Assembly (NCBI GenBank): GCA_030597505.1
Contig: JAUVRS010000071.1
Span: 1-9,970, forward strand
Length of the DNA stretch: 9,970 nt
Reading direction: 5' to 3'
Origin: Desulfobacteraceae bacterium
GTDB lineage: Bacteria > Desulfobacterota > DSM-4660 > Desulfatiglandales > Desulfatiglandaceae
The position numbers and the translations under genes were made by a program. Under the pieces are notes generated by a model. It was not told where the DNA came from. It saw only the letters and a list, made by a program, of their open reading frames with translations, and did no database searches. Positions 1 to 5,628 of the stretch are shown one piece after another; positions within the stretch are counted from its first letter, which is position 1, and each line of letters opens with the position of its first letter.

Positions 1-381
1 ATTATCGGGGAACAAGAGATCAGGATCACCTTTACCCCCCATGTGGTCCCCCTGTCCAGGGGTATCCTGAGTACCATATATGCGAAGTTAAAGCCGGGCC
101 AAGACCTTAAAGGCGTGGAAGAGGCCTACAGGGCTTTTTATAAAGACGATCTCTTTGTCAGGGTATTTGGGCCTCAAGAGCCGCAGGTCAGCACAAATGT
201 GCGGGGCAGCAATTTTTGCAATATTTCCCTCAACATAGACGAGCGGACGGAAAGGCTGATTGTTGTCAGTCTGATAGACAACCTGGTGAAAGGCCAGGCG
301 GGAAGCGCTGTTCAAAATATGAACATAATGTTTGGGCTTGAAGAATCCTCAGGGCTCCTTCATCCGGGGATGTATCCATAA
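1..381 (+). CDS. argC: N-acetyl-gamma-glutamyl-phosphate reductase, C-terminal part (5' end outside window)
   Basis: ArgC catalyses the NADPH-dependent reduction of N-acetyl-glutamyl-5-phosphate to the semialdehyde in cytosolic arginine biosynthesis. The reading frame is open from base 1, so 126 C-terminal residues are visible and the start lies to the left. The visible part fits the end of the dimerisation/catalytic domain: a stretch reading HVVPLSRGILSTIYA near the left edge, then a C-terminal QNMNIMFGLEE segment followed by GLLHPGMYP, which is the typical ArgC ending. The catalytic cysteine and the Rossmann domain would lie outside the window and cannot be checked. The TAA stop at 379-381 is followed by 232 bp before the next gene, so argC is probably the last gene of its unit, although no strong terminator is visible directly after it. 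Family assignment is secure. Confidence 0.93.
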   Translation: MIGEQEIRITFTPHVVPLSRGILSTIYAKLKPGQDLKGVEEAYRAFYKDDLFVRVFGPQEPQVSTNVRGSNFCNISLNIDERTERLIVVSLIDNLVKGQAGSAVQNMNIMFGLEESSGLLHPGMYP

Positions 382-528
382 TTCATAAGTTCGACCGTGA
401 GTCCTATTTTATACACACTTTTCTGACCTGTGCGAAATCCGTAATTCCGAGACAAACCTTTCGGATTCCATCCTGCATCAAGGTGGTCATACCGCACAAC
501 TCAAAAATATTAGGATAAAAAAAGGGGT

Positions 529-554
529 AAAGAGAGGCTTGAAACTCTCTCTTT
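529..554. repeat. Small inverted repeat (hairpin) between argC and tatD
   Basis: An 8-bp perfect dyad, AAAGAGAG (529-536) and CTCTCTTT (547-554), is separated by 10 nt. It lies about 150 bp after argC and 60 bp before tatD. A short CCGG...CCGG dyad follows immediately. On the + strand only TTT, already part of the stem, follows, so it is a poor intrinsic terminator. It could be a terminator-like or leader hairpin. The rest of 382-613 shows no gene and no convincing promoter; TATGAT at about 592-597 is an isolated -10-like hexamer without a good -35. Confidence 0.3.
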
Positions 555-613
555 CCGGGTTGTCCGGATGGGGGTGGAAATGGGTAAGGTTATGATATTT
601 ATGAGAGAACAAG

Positions 614-1381
614 ATGTTAATCGATAGCCATGCCCATCTGGACATGAAAAATTTTGACAAGGACCGCGACGAAGTCCTAAAAAGAGCCTCTGATGGAGGT
701 ATTACCCACATAATTACCATAGGGATAGACCATGACAGCTCCCGCAATGCCGTGGCAATCGCCGGAAAATATGATTTTGTTTACGCAGCGGTTGCCTGCC
801 ACCCGCACAAGGCTACCGGGTGCGATATAAATGGTTTGGAAAAGCTGGTAGAGATGACCTCGGAGAAAAAGGTTGTGGCATGGGGTGAGATCGGTCTGGA
901 TTTCTATCGACACTATTCCGATCCGGAAGATCAGTCAAAGATATTTTTGCGTCAGCTTGAGATGGCACAAGAGGTGGATCTCCCTGTGATCATTCATGAT
1001 CGGGAGGCACATAAAGAGGTCCTCGCCATTTTGACCAGGATGGGTAGGGGAGAGAGAAAAGGCGTAATACATTGTTTTTCGGGAGATGCAGATTTGGCTT
1101 CCGCCTTTATAGAACTTGGGTATTATATTTCCATTCCAGGCACGGTGACCTATAAAAAGGCCTCACAGGTAAAGAATGTGGCAGCCAATATCCCTCTTGA
1201 GAGGGTGCTAATCGAGACCGACGCCCCATTTTTGGCGCCCGTACCCAGGAGAGGAAAACGGAACGAGCCTCTTTTTGTGGGCTTTACTGCTAAAGAGATC
1301 GCAAGACTCAGAAATATCCAATTTGAAGAACTGGCCAGGGTCACCTCGGAAAATGCCCGGATACTATTTGGTCTGCCGTAA
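614..1381 (+). CDS. tatD: TatD family metal-dependent hydrolase (putative DNase)
   Basis: This is a cytosolic TIM-barrel metallohydrolase of the TatD family. Family members are reported as Mg2+-dependent 3'-5' exonucleases/DNases, and some as D-aminoacyl-tRNA deacylases; the substrate here is inferred. The 255-aa length is typical (about 255-265). Visible metal-site motifs are DSHAHLD (residues 4-10, His6 and His8), GEIGLDFYR (91-99, Glu92), His128 in PVIIHDR, His153 in VIHCFSG and Asp203 in ETDAPFLAP. The complete ligand set is present, so the enzyme should be active. The ATG at 614 puts DSHAHLD at the very N-terminus as expected, with a modest GAGAG ribosome site at about 603-607. maf starts 4 bp after the stop, so the two are probably co-transcribed. 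The narrower E. coli orthologue (YcfH, YjjV or TatD) cannot be decided by eye. Confidence 0.93.
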   Translation: MLIDSHAHLDMKNFDKDRDEVLKRASDGGITHIITIGIDHDSSRNAVAIAGKYDFVYAAVACHPHKATGCDINGLEKLVEMTSEKKVVAWGEIGLDFYRHYSDPEDQSKIFLRQLEMAQEVDLPVIIHDREAHKEVLAILTRMGRGERKGVIHCFSGDADLASAFIELGYYISIPGTVTYKKASQVKNVAANIPLERVLIETDAPFLAPVPRRGKRNEPLFVGFTAKEIARLRNIQFEELARVTSENARILFGLP

Positions 1382-1385
1382 ACAC

Positions 1386-2033
1386 ATGAACTTTCACTAC
1401 ATCAACAAACAATCTCCATTGATTCTGGCCTCAGCCTCCCCCAGGAGAGAGCGGTTGCTGGCCCAAACAGGTCTCCCCTTCCGGCCCGTGGCGAGCGATG
1501 TGGAAGAAGAAGGTCTCAGTGGTGAACCGGAAGAGGTCGCCCAAATCCTGGCTGAGCGAAAGGCGTCTCAAGTCGCTTTGCAGGCGAGAAATAGCTGGAT
1601 ACTCGGGGCCGATACCATGGTGGTGGTTGACGGTGAAATACTTGGAAAGCCGAGACACAGGGAGGATGCGAAGCGCATGCTCTGGCGGCTGAATGGGAGA
1701 GGGCACCGGGTGATTACCGGTTTTTGTGTCCTGAACCCTCTAGCGGCGGTGGCACATAAGGAGGCGGTGACGACTCTGGTAAAGGTGAAGGCGTTGACAG
1801 GACGAGAAATAGACGCCTACGTAAAAACAAATGAACCTTTTGGTAAAGCAGGGGGCTATGCGATTCAGGGGATCGGCTCTTTTATGGTAAGCCATATATC
1901 CGGATCGTATACCAATGTGGTCGGACTCCCCATATGTTCAATGATAGAGGCTTTGTTGTCGCTGAGAGCCCTCGAGGGGTTTCCGATTCCCCATAAATCC
2001 CATAGGACGGAAGAGGATGCTTCTGGCTTGTAA
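1386..2033 (+). CDS. maf: Maf-family nucleoside triphosphate pyrophosphatase (YhdE/dTTP-UTP type)
   Basis: Maf proteins hydrolyse non-canonical or selected NTPs to NMP plus pyrophosphate and are viewed as nucleotide-pool housekeepers linked to septum inhibition. The 215-aa product has the N-terminal signature ASASPRRERLL (15-25), the catalytic segment GADTMVV (74-80, Asp76), KAGGYAIQG (154-162) and GSYTNVVGLP (173-182). The KAGxYxIQG form resembles YhdE (dTTP/UTP pyrophosphatase) more than YceF (m7GTP), so that specificity is inferred. The frame is open further upstream into tatD, but the ATG at 1386 is chosen because it sits 4 bp after the tatD stop and gives the usual short leader before the signature. 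No clear Shine-Dalgarno precedes it, which suggests translational coupling to tatD. The C-terminus has a slightly long hydrophilic tail (about residues 200-215). The gene converges on rlmB with 10 bp between stops. Confidence 0.93.
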   Translation: MNFHYINKQSPLILASASPRRERLLAQTGLPFRPVASDVEEEGLSGEPEEVAQILAERKASQVALQARNSWILGADTMVVVDGEILGKPRHREDAKRMLWRLNGRGHRVITGFCVLNPLAAVAHKEAVTTLVKVKALTGREIDAYVKTNEPFGKAGGYAIQGIGSFMVSHISGSYTNVVGLPICSMIEALLSLRALEGFPIPHKSHRTEEDASGL

Positions 2034-2043
2034 TTTATCGAAG

Positions 2044-2832
2044 CTACGATTCTGCCGCTATTCTGTTTCTCTGCCGAAAAATCTCTGATAGAAACACCCC
2101 TGCAGCGACCGAAACATTAAGGGATGTCATACCCCCCAGTGAGGGGATGCAGACCTCCTGATGGCATCGATTCCGAACAGAAGGGCTCAGCCCCCGTTCT
2201 TCATTCCCCAGAGCCAGGACCAGATCCCTGTTCCAGTCAAATTGGTACATTGTCTCTGTGGCCTCATCAGCCGCACCTATGATCCAAAACCCCTTTTTGT
2301 CTAAAAGATCAAGGGTCCTTCCCATGTTTACGACCCTGGCAATCGGTAAAGATAAACAGGCCCCTGAAGAACGCTTTAGTACCTTGGGAGTGACTTGGGC
2401 GGAACGGTCCTTTGGGATGATCAGACCCTGCGCGCCAAAAAATGAGGATGTCCTGATCAGGGCACCCAGGTTCCCCTCATCAGTGATATGATCGACAGCG
2501 ATCAGGAGCGCCCGACCGTTTCCGTGTCGGGAAATCTCGATAATTTGCTCCAGATCAGTGTAATTGAATCTTTCGGCAACCGCCGCTACTCCCTGATGGG
2601 AGATGTCAGGGAAGAGACGTGACAGCTCAGATGTCTTTTTGAGGCGGACAGGAATATTTTTTTTTGTCGCAATCTTGATGAGATCGTTTGTTTTTTTAGA
2701 GGATTTTCCTTCACCTATCCAGATTTCCTCGATCTTTATCGAGGTTTTCGTCAAGGCCGCCCGAACCGCATGAAAACCGGGGATGAGATAGGGGGTCGTT
2801 TTGGGGCCCGAGTCTCGGGTTGGGGGTTTCAT
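2044..2832 (-). CDS. rlmB: TrmH/SpoU-family RNA 2'-O-methyltransferase, RlmB-like
   Basis: This is a SPOUT-class methyltransferase expected to 2'-O-methylate RNA with S-adenosylmethionine; the RlmB type modifies G2251 of 23S rRNA. The 262-aa product has an N-terminal substrate-binding domain (about 17-95, beginning IPGFHAVRAAL) and a C-terminal knotted SpoU domain. Its three motifs are visible: DEGNLGALIRTSSFFGA (118-134, Asn121 and Arg127), LALGNEERGLS (206-216, Glu211) and IPSLGGMTSLNVSVAAGVF (229-247). I chose the ATG at 2832, preceded by AAAGG about 10 nt upstream, because the RlmB domain begins about 17 residues later. The frame runs upstream to a TTG at 2901, which would add 23 residues with no family resemblance. 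It lies downstream of gmk on the same strand after 107 bp and may be co-transcribed. Exact rRNA target versus another SpoU member is inferred. Confidence 0.9.
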   Translation of the reverse strand: MKPPTRDSGPKTTPYLIPGFHAVRAALTKTSIKIEEIWIGEGKSSKKTNDLIKIATKKNIPVRLKKTSELSRLFPDISHQGVAAVAERFNYTDLEQIIEISRHGNGRALLIAVDHITDEGNLGALIRTSSFFGAQGLIIPKDRSAQVTPKVLKRSSGACLSLPIARVVNMGRTLDLLDKKGFWIIGAADEATETMYQFDWNRDLVLALGNEERGLSPSVRNRCHQEVCIPSLGGMTSLNVSVAAGVFLSEIFRQRNRIAAES

Positions 2833-2859
2833 GTCAAATGTGCCTTTCGTGTGCCATGA

Positions 2860-2886
2860 CCCGACAGTACTAATGGCGCAGTCGGG
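2860..2886 (-). other. Hairpin in the gmk-rlmB spacer (rlmB leader)
   Basis: A 6-bp perfect dyad, CCCGAC (2860-2865) and GTCGGG (2881-2886), is separated by 15 nt in the 107-bp spacer ahead of rlmB. There is no U-tract after it on the minus strand, so it is not a canonical terminator. It could be an mRNA leader structure or chance. Confidence 0.2.
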
Positions 2887-2939
2887 GTGTGAAAGTTCCA
2901 AACCCTAAGAAGAGGGGACGGACTATTGCGTGTCAACTG

Positions 2940-3551
2940 TCAGGGAGATGAGATGTCAAAAAGTTTCTTTGCGTCCGGCAATCTCCTGATTGTTTTGCAT
3001 CGCTCTGATATAACAATGGCCTTGGCCTCTTCAACGGCCCGTTCCAGATCGTCATTTATGATTATATAATCATACCAGACGCACGCCTTTATTTGCTGGG
3101 GGGCCTCTTTCATTCTATGCTCTATGACGCTTTCCGAATCTGCGCCCCGGTCCCTGATCCGTTTTTCCAGGATTTCCATAGACGGGGGCAGCACATAGAT
3201 GAGCACGCTGTCTTTAAATTTTTTCTTTATGTTTTTTGCCCCCTGGGGGTCTATATCCAACAGGACATCGAACCCGGAGGCGGTTTGTTTTTCGATGCCC
3301 GAAAAAGATGTCCCGTAAAGATCATTGTAGACCTTAGCCCATTCCACAAAGGACCCTGCCTTGACCATCTCTTTAAACGTCATCCGATCGACAAAATGGT
3401 AATCTACGCCGTCTTTTTCCCTGCCCCGAGCGTCACGGGTGGTGTGGGAAACAGAATAGCCAAACCCCCCGGCCCGTTTTTTGAGAGCAGCAAGGAGCGT
3501 GGATTTTCCCGCACCGGATGGCGCGGAGATGACAAAGAGAACGCCAGACAT
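2940..3551 (-). CDS. gmk: Guanylate kinase
   Basis: Guanylate kinase phosphorylates GMP to GDP with ATP in the cytosol and is an essential step of purine nucleotide synthesis. The 203-aa length matches bacterial Gmk. The N-terminus has the P-loop SAPSGAGKSTLL (9-20). The GMP-binding region follows: SVSHTTRDARGREKDGVDYHF (34-53 region), with the conserved Tyr and Glu/Asp positions, and FVEWAKVYNDLYGTS (68-82). The LID carries RIRDRGADSE (131-140), and YDYIIINDDLE (160-170) is the usual C-terminal segment. The ATG at 3551 is preceded by GGAAG at good distance, lying inside the end of remA, and only 2 bp separate the two genes. The order yicC-remA-gmk is a recurrent arrangement in several phyla. 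rpoZ, a common next gene, is absent here and rlmB follows instead. Confidence 0.97.
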   Translation of the reverse strand: MSGVLFVISAPSGAGKSTLLAALKKRAGGFGYSVSHTTRDARGREKDGVDYHFVDRMTFKEMVKAGSFVEWAKVYNDLYGTSFSGIEKQTASGFDVLLDIDPQGAKNIKKKFKDSVLIYVLPPSMEILEKRIRDRGADSESVIEHRMKEAPQQIKACVWYDYIIINDDLERAVEEAKAIVISERCKTIRRLPDAKKLFDISSP

Positions 3552-3553
3552 GT

Positions 3554-3826
3554 TTATTCTTCCAGGTCTTCCACACTCAGGGTGCCCTCCGGGCTGAACC
3601 GCTGAGCAATGGTTTCAGATTGAATGGCCGACAGGATTACATGATTGCTGTCAGTGATAAGCACAGACCTTGTACGTCTTCCCTGGGTAGCGTCTATCAA
3701 ACGTTTTTCCTCTCTGGCCTCATCACGCAGGCGTCTGATGGGGGCGGCATTTGGAGAGATAATGGCAATGACACGTCTTGAAACAACGGAATTTCCAAAA
3801 CCGATACTGACAAGCTTGGGACTCAT
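3554..3826 (-). CDS. remA: RemA/DUF370 family putative DNA-binding regulator
   Basis: This 90-aa protein belongs to the RemA (YlzA, DUF370) family. In Bacillus subtilis RemA is a ring-forming DNA-binding activator of biofilm-matrix and osmoprotection genes; the role in Gram-negatives is unknown. The sequence aligns to B. subtilis RemA, as I recall it, without gaps over the first 75 or so residues: SIGFGN (7-12), SPNAAPIRR (24-32), LIDATQGRRTR (43-53) and ITDSNHVILSAIQ. Arg18, Pro29, Arg50 and Arg51, which correspond to functionally important Bacillus positions, are all kept. The ATG at 3826 is fixed by a perfect AAGGAGG 7 nt upstream; a TTG two codons earlier (3832) is too close to that site. 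The C-terminal tail is acidic (about 78-90). The gene sits between yicC (14 bp upstream) and gmk (2 bp downstream), suggesting one operon. Confidence 0.92.
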   Translation of the reverse strand: MSPKLVSIGFGNSVVSRRVIAIISPNAAPIRRLRDEAREEKRLIDATQGRRTRSVLITDSNHVILSAIQSETIAQRFSPEGTLSVEDLEE

Positions 3827-3833
3827 AAACAAA

Positions 3834-3840
3834 CCTCCTT
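3834..3840 (-). promoter_or_regulatory. Ribosome binding site of remA
   Basis: A perfect AAGGAGG on the minus strand is followed by a 7-nt spacer before the ATG at 3826. It is the strongest Shine-Dalgarno sequence in the block and decides the remA start. It ends immediately beside the yicC stop codon at 3841-3843. Confidence 0.85.
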
Positions 3841-4722
3841 TTATTCCAGGTTCTGTACCTGTTCCCTCAGTTTTTCAAGTTCTGCTTTCATTTCTACCAC
3901 AATTTTTGAAATAATCGAGTCAGCGGATTTTACGCTCAGGGTATTTACCTCCCTGTTGATTTCCTGGAGAAGGAAGTCGAGCCTTCTTCCAACGGAATCG
4001 TCAAGCAGAAAATAGTCACGGAACTGATTTAGATGGCTTTTCATTCTCACAATTTCCTCTGTGACATCCGATTTCTCGGCAAAGATAACCACTTCCTGCG
4101 CAAGCCGATTTTCGTCCACCGGCAGATCCCTCAAGACACGGGTGATATTGTTTTTTAGTCTTTTTTTGTATTCTTCAACCAGATCAGGGGCCCGTTTTTC
4201 TGCTTCGTCGAGATATTGTTCCAGAAGGTTTAGCCTTTTTATAAAATCGGCCTCAATTGCCTCCCCTTCCCTGGTTCTCATGAGGGTAAGGGAATCGAGA
4301 GCCATTTTTAAGACTTCTTCAAAACCGGGCTGTATCTTTTCCAACGCCACCGCCTCTGGTTTGACAAGGATTACATCCCTCATCTGGTAAAGAGACTCTG
4401 CCCGGATTTCCTGATCAAGGCCAAACTGTTCCGAAAGCTGTTTGAAAACCCTCAGATAAGAATTGACCAAAGGCACATTTAGCTCCAGACCATAAGGTTC
4501 TTCCGCGTCAACGCCTTCCATTTGGATAGATACCTCTACCCGTCCTCTTTTGATGCTGGAGGAGATAATCGTACGCAGATCTTTTTCCAACAACTGGCAA
4601 GTCTTTGGGATTCTCAGGATGATGTCCCTGTAACGATTGTTAAGCGACTTTATCTCTGCCACAAACAGGGTGTCGCCCAGGCGATATTCAGCCCTGCCGT
4701 AAGCCGTCATGCTTTTAAACAC
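3841..4722 (-). CDS. yicC: YicC/YloC family endoribonuclease
   Basis: YicC-family proteins are cytosolic proteins long annotated as stress-induced and more recently reported as endoribonucleases involved in RNA turnover. The 293-aa product matches the family length (about 287-295). The N-terminal domain begins FKSMTAYGRAE and contains IKSLNNRYRDI (25-35). The C-terminal DUF1732 domain holds EEIVRMKSHLNQF (222-234) and GRRLDFLLQEINREVNT (245-261) followed by SVKSAD, the family hallmark. A helical, charged region lies between them (about 160-200), probably a coiled coil. The start is a GTG at 4722, preceded by AAAGGAGA about 9 nt upstream, and it places SMTAYGR where the family has it. The first 8 bp overlap the end of the DUF4416 gene, implying translational coupling. 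remA follows after 14 bp. Confidence 0.93.
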   Translation of the reverse strand: MFKSMTAYGRAEYRLGDTLFVAEIKSLNNRYRDIILRIPKTCQLLEKDLRTIISSSIKRGRVEVSIQMEGVDAEEPYGLELNVPLVNSYLRVFKQLSEQFGLDQEIRAESLYQMRDVILVKPEAVALEKIQPGFEEVLKMALDSLTLMRTREGEAIEADFIKRLNLLEQYLDEAEKRAPDLVEEYKKRLKNNITRVLRDLPVDENRLAQEVVIFAEKSDVTEEIVRMKSHLNQFRDYFLLDDSVGRRLDFLLQEINREVNTLSVKSADSIISKIVVEMKAELEKLREQVQNLE

Positions 4723-5254
4723 TTTGGTTAATCTCCTTTAGTTGCTCCTTATATCGTTTTCTCACCCCGTTCAGATATCCAATGATCTCCGGAGCTGCAT
4801 AATCGGGATAGGTCCATGGAACGAGCCTAAAACTCTCTTTTCGGAAAATCAAGGTGAGATCCGCATATATCCCCTTTGACAGATAGATCCTATGGACATA
4901 ATTCTTGCCGGTGGCCAGGACCAATCTCTCAAGAGAAATCTGGCCCGGATCGATGTTTATCCTTCTGTTTCCCTCGTGCAGGTATTGTCTCTCAATTTCA
5001 TTGGTCTTGAGCTTTATCTCCACGAGCCGGTCAGGGGCAACCAGTTTTTCAAAGGAAATGACACGCCGAAAAAGGGGCCAGCCCATTTCCCTGGCATAAT
5101 ACCGTGTGCGGTCAAAGAACAGTTCAGGGCTCGACCAGTCTACGGGCCCATATATCCCCGAAAGTTCGGAAATGACCTTTTCAATGCACTCCCTTTCAGG
5201 GGAAAAAAGGCTTAAGACGATCTTTACAAGCTCGGGTTCCCGTGGAAAACTCAT
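4715..5254 (-). CDS. DUF4416 family protein of unknown function
   Basis: The 179-aa product resembles the DUF4416 family, whose biochemical function I do not know. Recognisable conserved segments are FFDRTRYYAREMG (46-58), SFEKLV (67-72), EIKLKTNEIE (79-88), NRRINIDPGQIS (96-107), LATGKNYVHRIYLSKGIYAD (113-132) and VPWTYPDY (145-152). There is no signal peptide, membrane segment or nucleotide-binding loop, so it is probably cytosolic. The dense conserved Asn, Asp, Lys, His and Tyr residues suggest an enzyme or nucleic-acid/nucleotide-binding protein, but this is inference. The ATG at 5254 lacks a good Shine-Dalgarno. The gene overlaps yicC by 8 bp and is the first gene of the yicC-remA-gmk block, so a link to RNA metabolism is plausible. 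It is preceded by a 374-bp non-coding stretch that should hold the operon promoter. Confidence 0.85.
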   Translation of the reverse strand: MSFPREPELVKIVLSLFSPERECIEKVISELSGIYGPVDWSSPELFFDRTRYYAREMGWPLFRRVISFEKLVAPDRLVEIKLKTNEIERQYLHEGNRRINIDPGQISLERLVLATGKNYVHRIYLSKGIYADLTLIFRKESFRLVPWTYPDYAAPEIIGYLNGVRKRYKEQLKEINQSV

Positions 5255-5410
5255 GCGATCTATGAATTATGATTGAGGGTTAAAGCTGATACGAAATGAC
5301 CAATTCTGAGGATTAAAAACCCTCACATTCCATAACAAAGCTCGTAACAGTTCACAGGTTCAAGGTTCAACGTTCAGGGTTAATCCATTCTTGCTGCTTA
5401 GGGGAAATAT

Positions 5411-5539
5411 ATGCATGATTATCTCCCTTTGAAACGCAAGTATCGTCGCCGACTATTGAACTCTTCCCGTTCTTGGGGACAAATGAGATTCCAGAATTCC
5501 GTGGAGCCCATTAAAAGTCCATGGATTCCCACTGGATGA
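5411..5539 (+). CDS. Possible small basic protein, 42 aa (speculative)
   Basis: An open frame of 42 codons starts at ATG 5411, preceded by TTAGGGGA with a 5-6 nt spacer, and ends with TGA at 5537-5539. It lies wholly between the arms of the inverted-repeat element. The product begins MHDYLPLKRKYRRRLL and is strongly basic in its first third, with two Trp in the remainder. It matches no family that I recognise. An open frame of this length can arise by chance, so this is reported only because of its ribosome-site-like upstream sequence and its position. Confidence 0.15.
   Translation: MHDYLPLKRKYRRRLLNSSRSWGQMRFQNSVEPIKSPWIPTG
5494..5528. repeat. Inner hairpin of the GTTCA element
   Basis: GAATTCCGTGGA (5494-5505) and TCCATGGATTC (5518-5528) are near-complementary, with one bulge and one G-T type mismatch, around a 12-nt loop. 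The dyad lies inside the larger inverted-repeat element, so a single-stranded transcript or DNA strand could form a branched structure. Confidence 0.4.
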
Positions 5540-5628
5540 AATTCAAAACTTCAGCGCCCGATGAAATCTAACCTTTGAACCCTGAACCTTTGAACCCGTG
5601 AACGGTTACGTATTTTTTTGATGGGTTG

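Larger units (their letters stand above)
5343..5610. repeat. 268-bp element bounded by GTTCA/TGAAC inverted repeats (MITE-like)
   Basis: The left arm (5343-5382) carries GTTCA at 5350, 5358, 5365 and 5372. The right arm (5569-5610) carries TGAAC at 5576, 5583, 5591 and 5599. Each arm is therefore a degenerate 7-8 nt tandem repeat, and the arms are near-complementary over about 36-40 bp with one indel plus a few substitutions. Both arms end in a matching CGTAAC / GTTACG, which gives sharp outer boundaries. About 186 bp lie between the arms. A second, smaller dyad sits inside (5494-5528). No target-site duplication is evident. It resembles a non-autonomous mobile or palindromic intergenic repeat; copy number elsewhere in the genome cannot be seen. 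Confidence 0.6.
5255..5628. other. Gene-free region between DUF4416 gene and heptose kinase gene
   Basis: This 374-bp stretch contains no recognisable protein family. The part nearest the DUF4416 gene (5255-5342) should contain the promoter of that operon. The only things seen there are CATAAT-like -10 material without a good -35, and a 7-bp dyad GAGGGTT (5275-5281) / AACCCTC (5318-5324). The remainder is the inverted-repeat element at 5343-5610. No intrinsic terminator for the heptose kinase gene is apparent in its transcription direction. Confidence 0.5.

Noticed and set aside
1275..1385. Upstream extension of the maf frame into tatD
   Set aside because: It would overlap tatD by over 100 bp and adds residues unlike any Maf N-terminus; ATG 1386 fits the family.
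2833..2901. TTG start at 2901 giving a 285-aa RlmB
   Set aside because: The 23 extra residues have no family resemblance and the start is TTG; the ATG at 2832 has its own ribosome site.
3093..3605. 170-codon + strand ORF opposite gmk and remA
   Set aside because: Antisense shadow of two well-recognised genes with no family resemblance of its own.
3827..3832. TTG start two codons upstream of remA ATG
   Set aside because: It would leave only 1 nt between the AAGGAGG and the start codon; ATG 3826 has ideal spacing and aligns with Bacillus RemA.
5350..5603. GTTCA repeats as a CRISPR array
   Set aside because: Units are 5 nt at 7-8 nt spacing, and the two clusters are inverted relative to each other; no 25-40 nt repeats with unique spacers.
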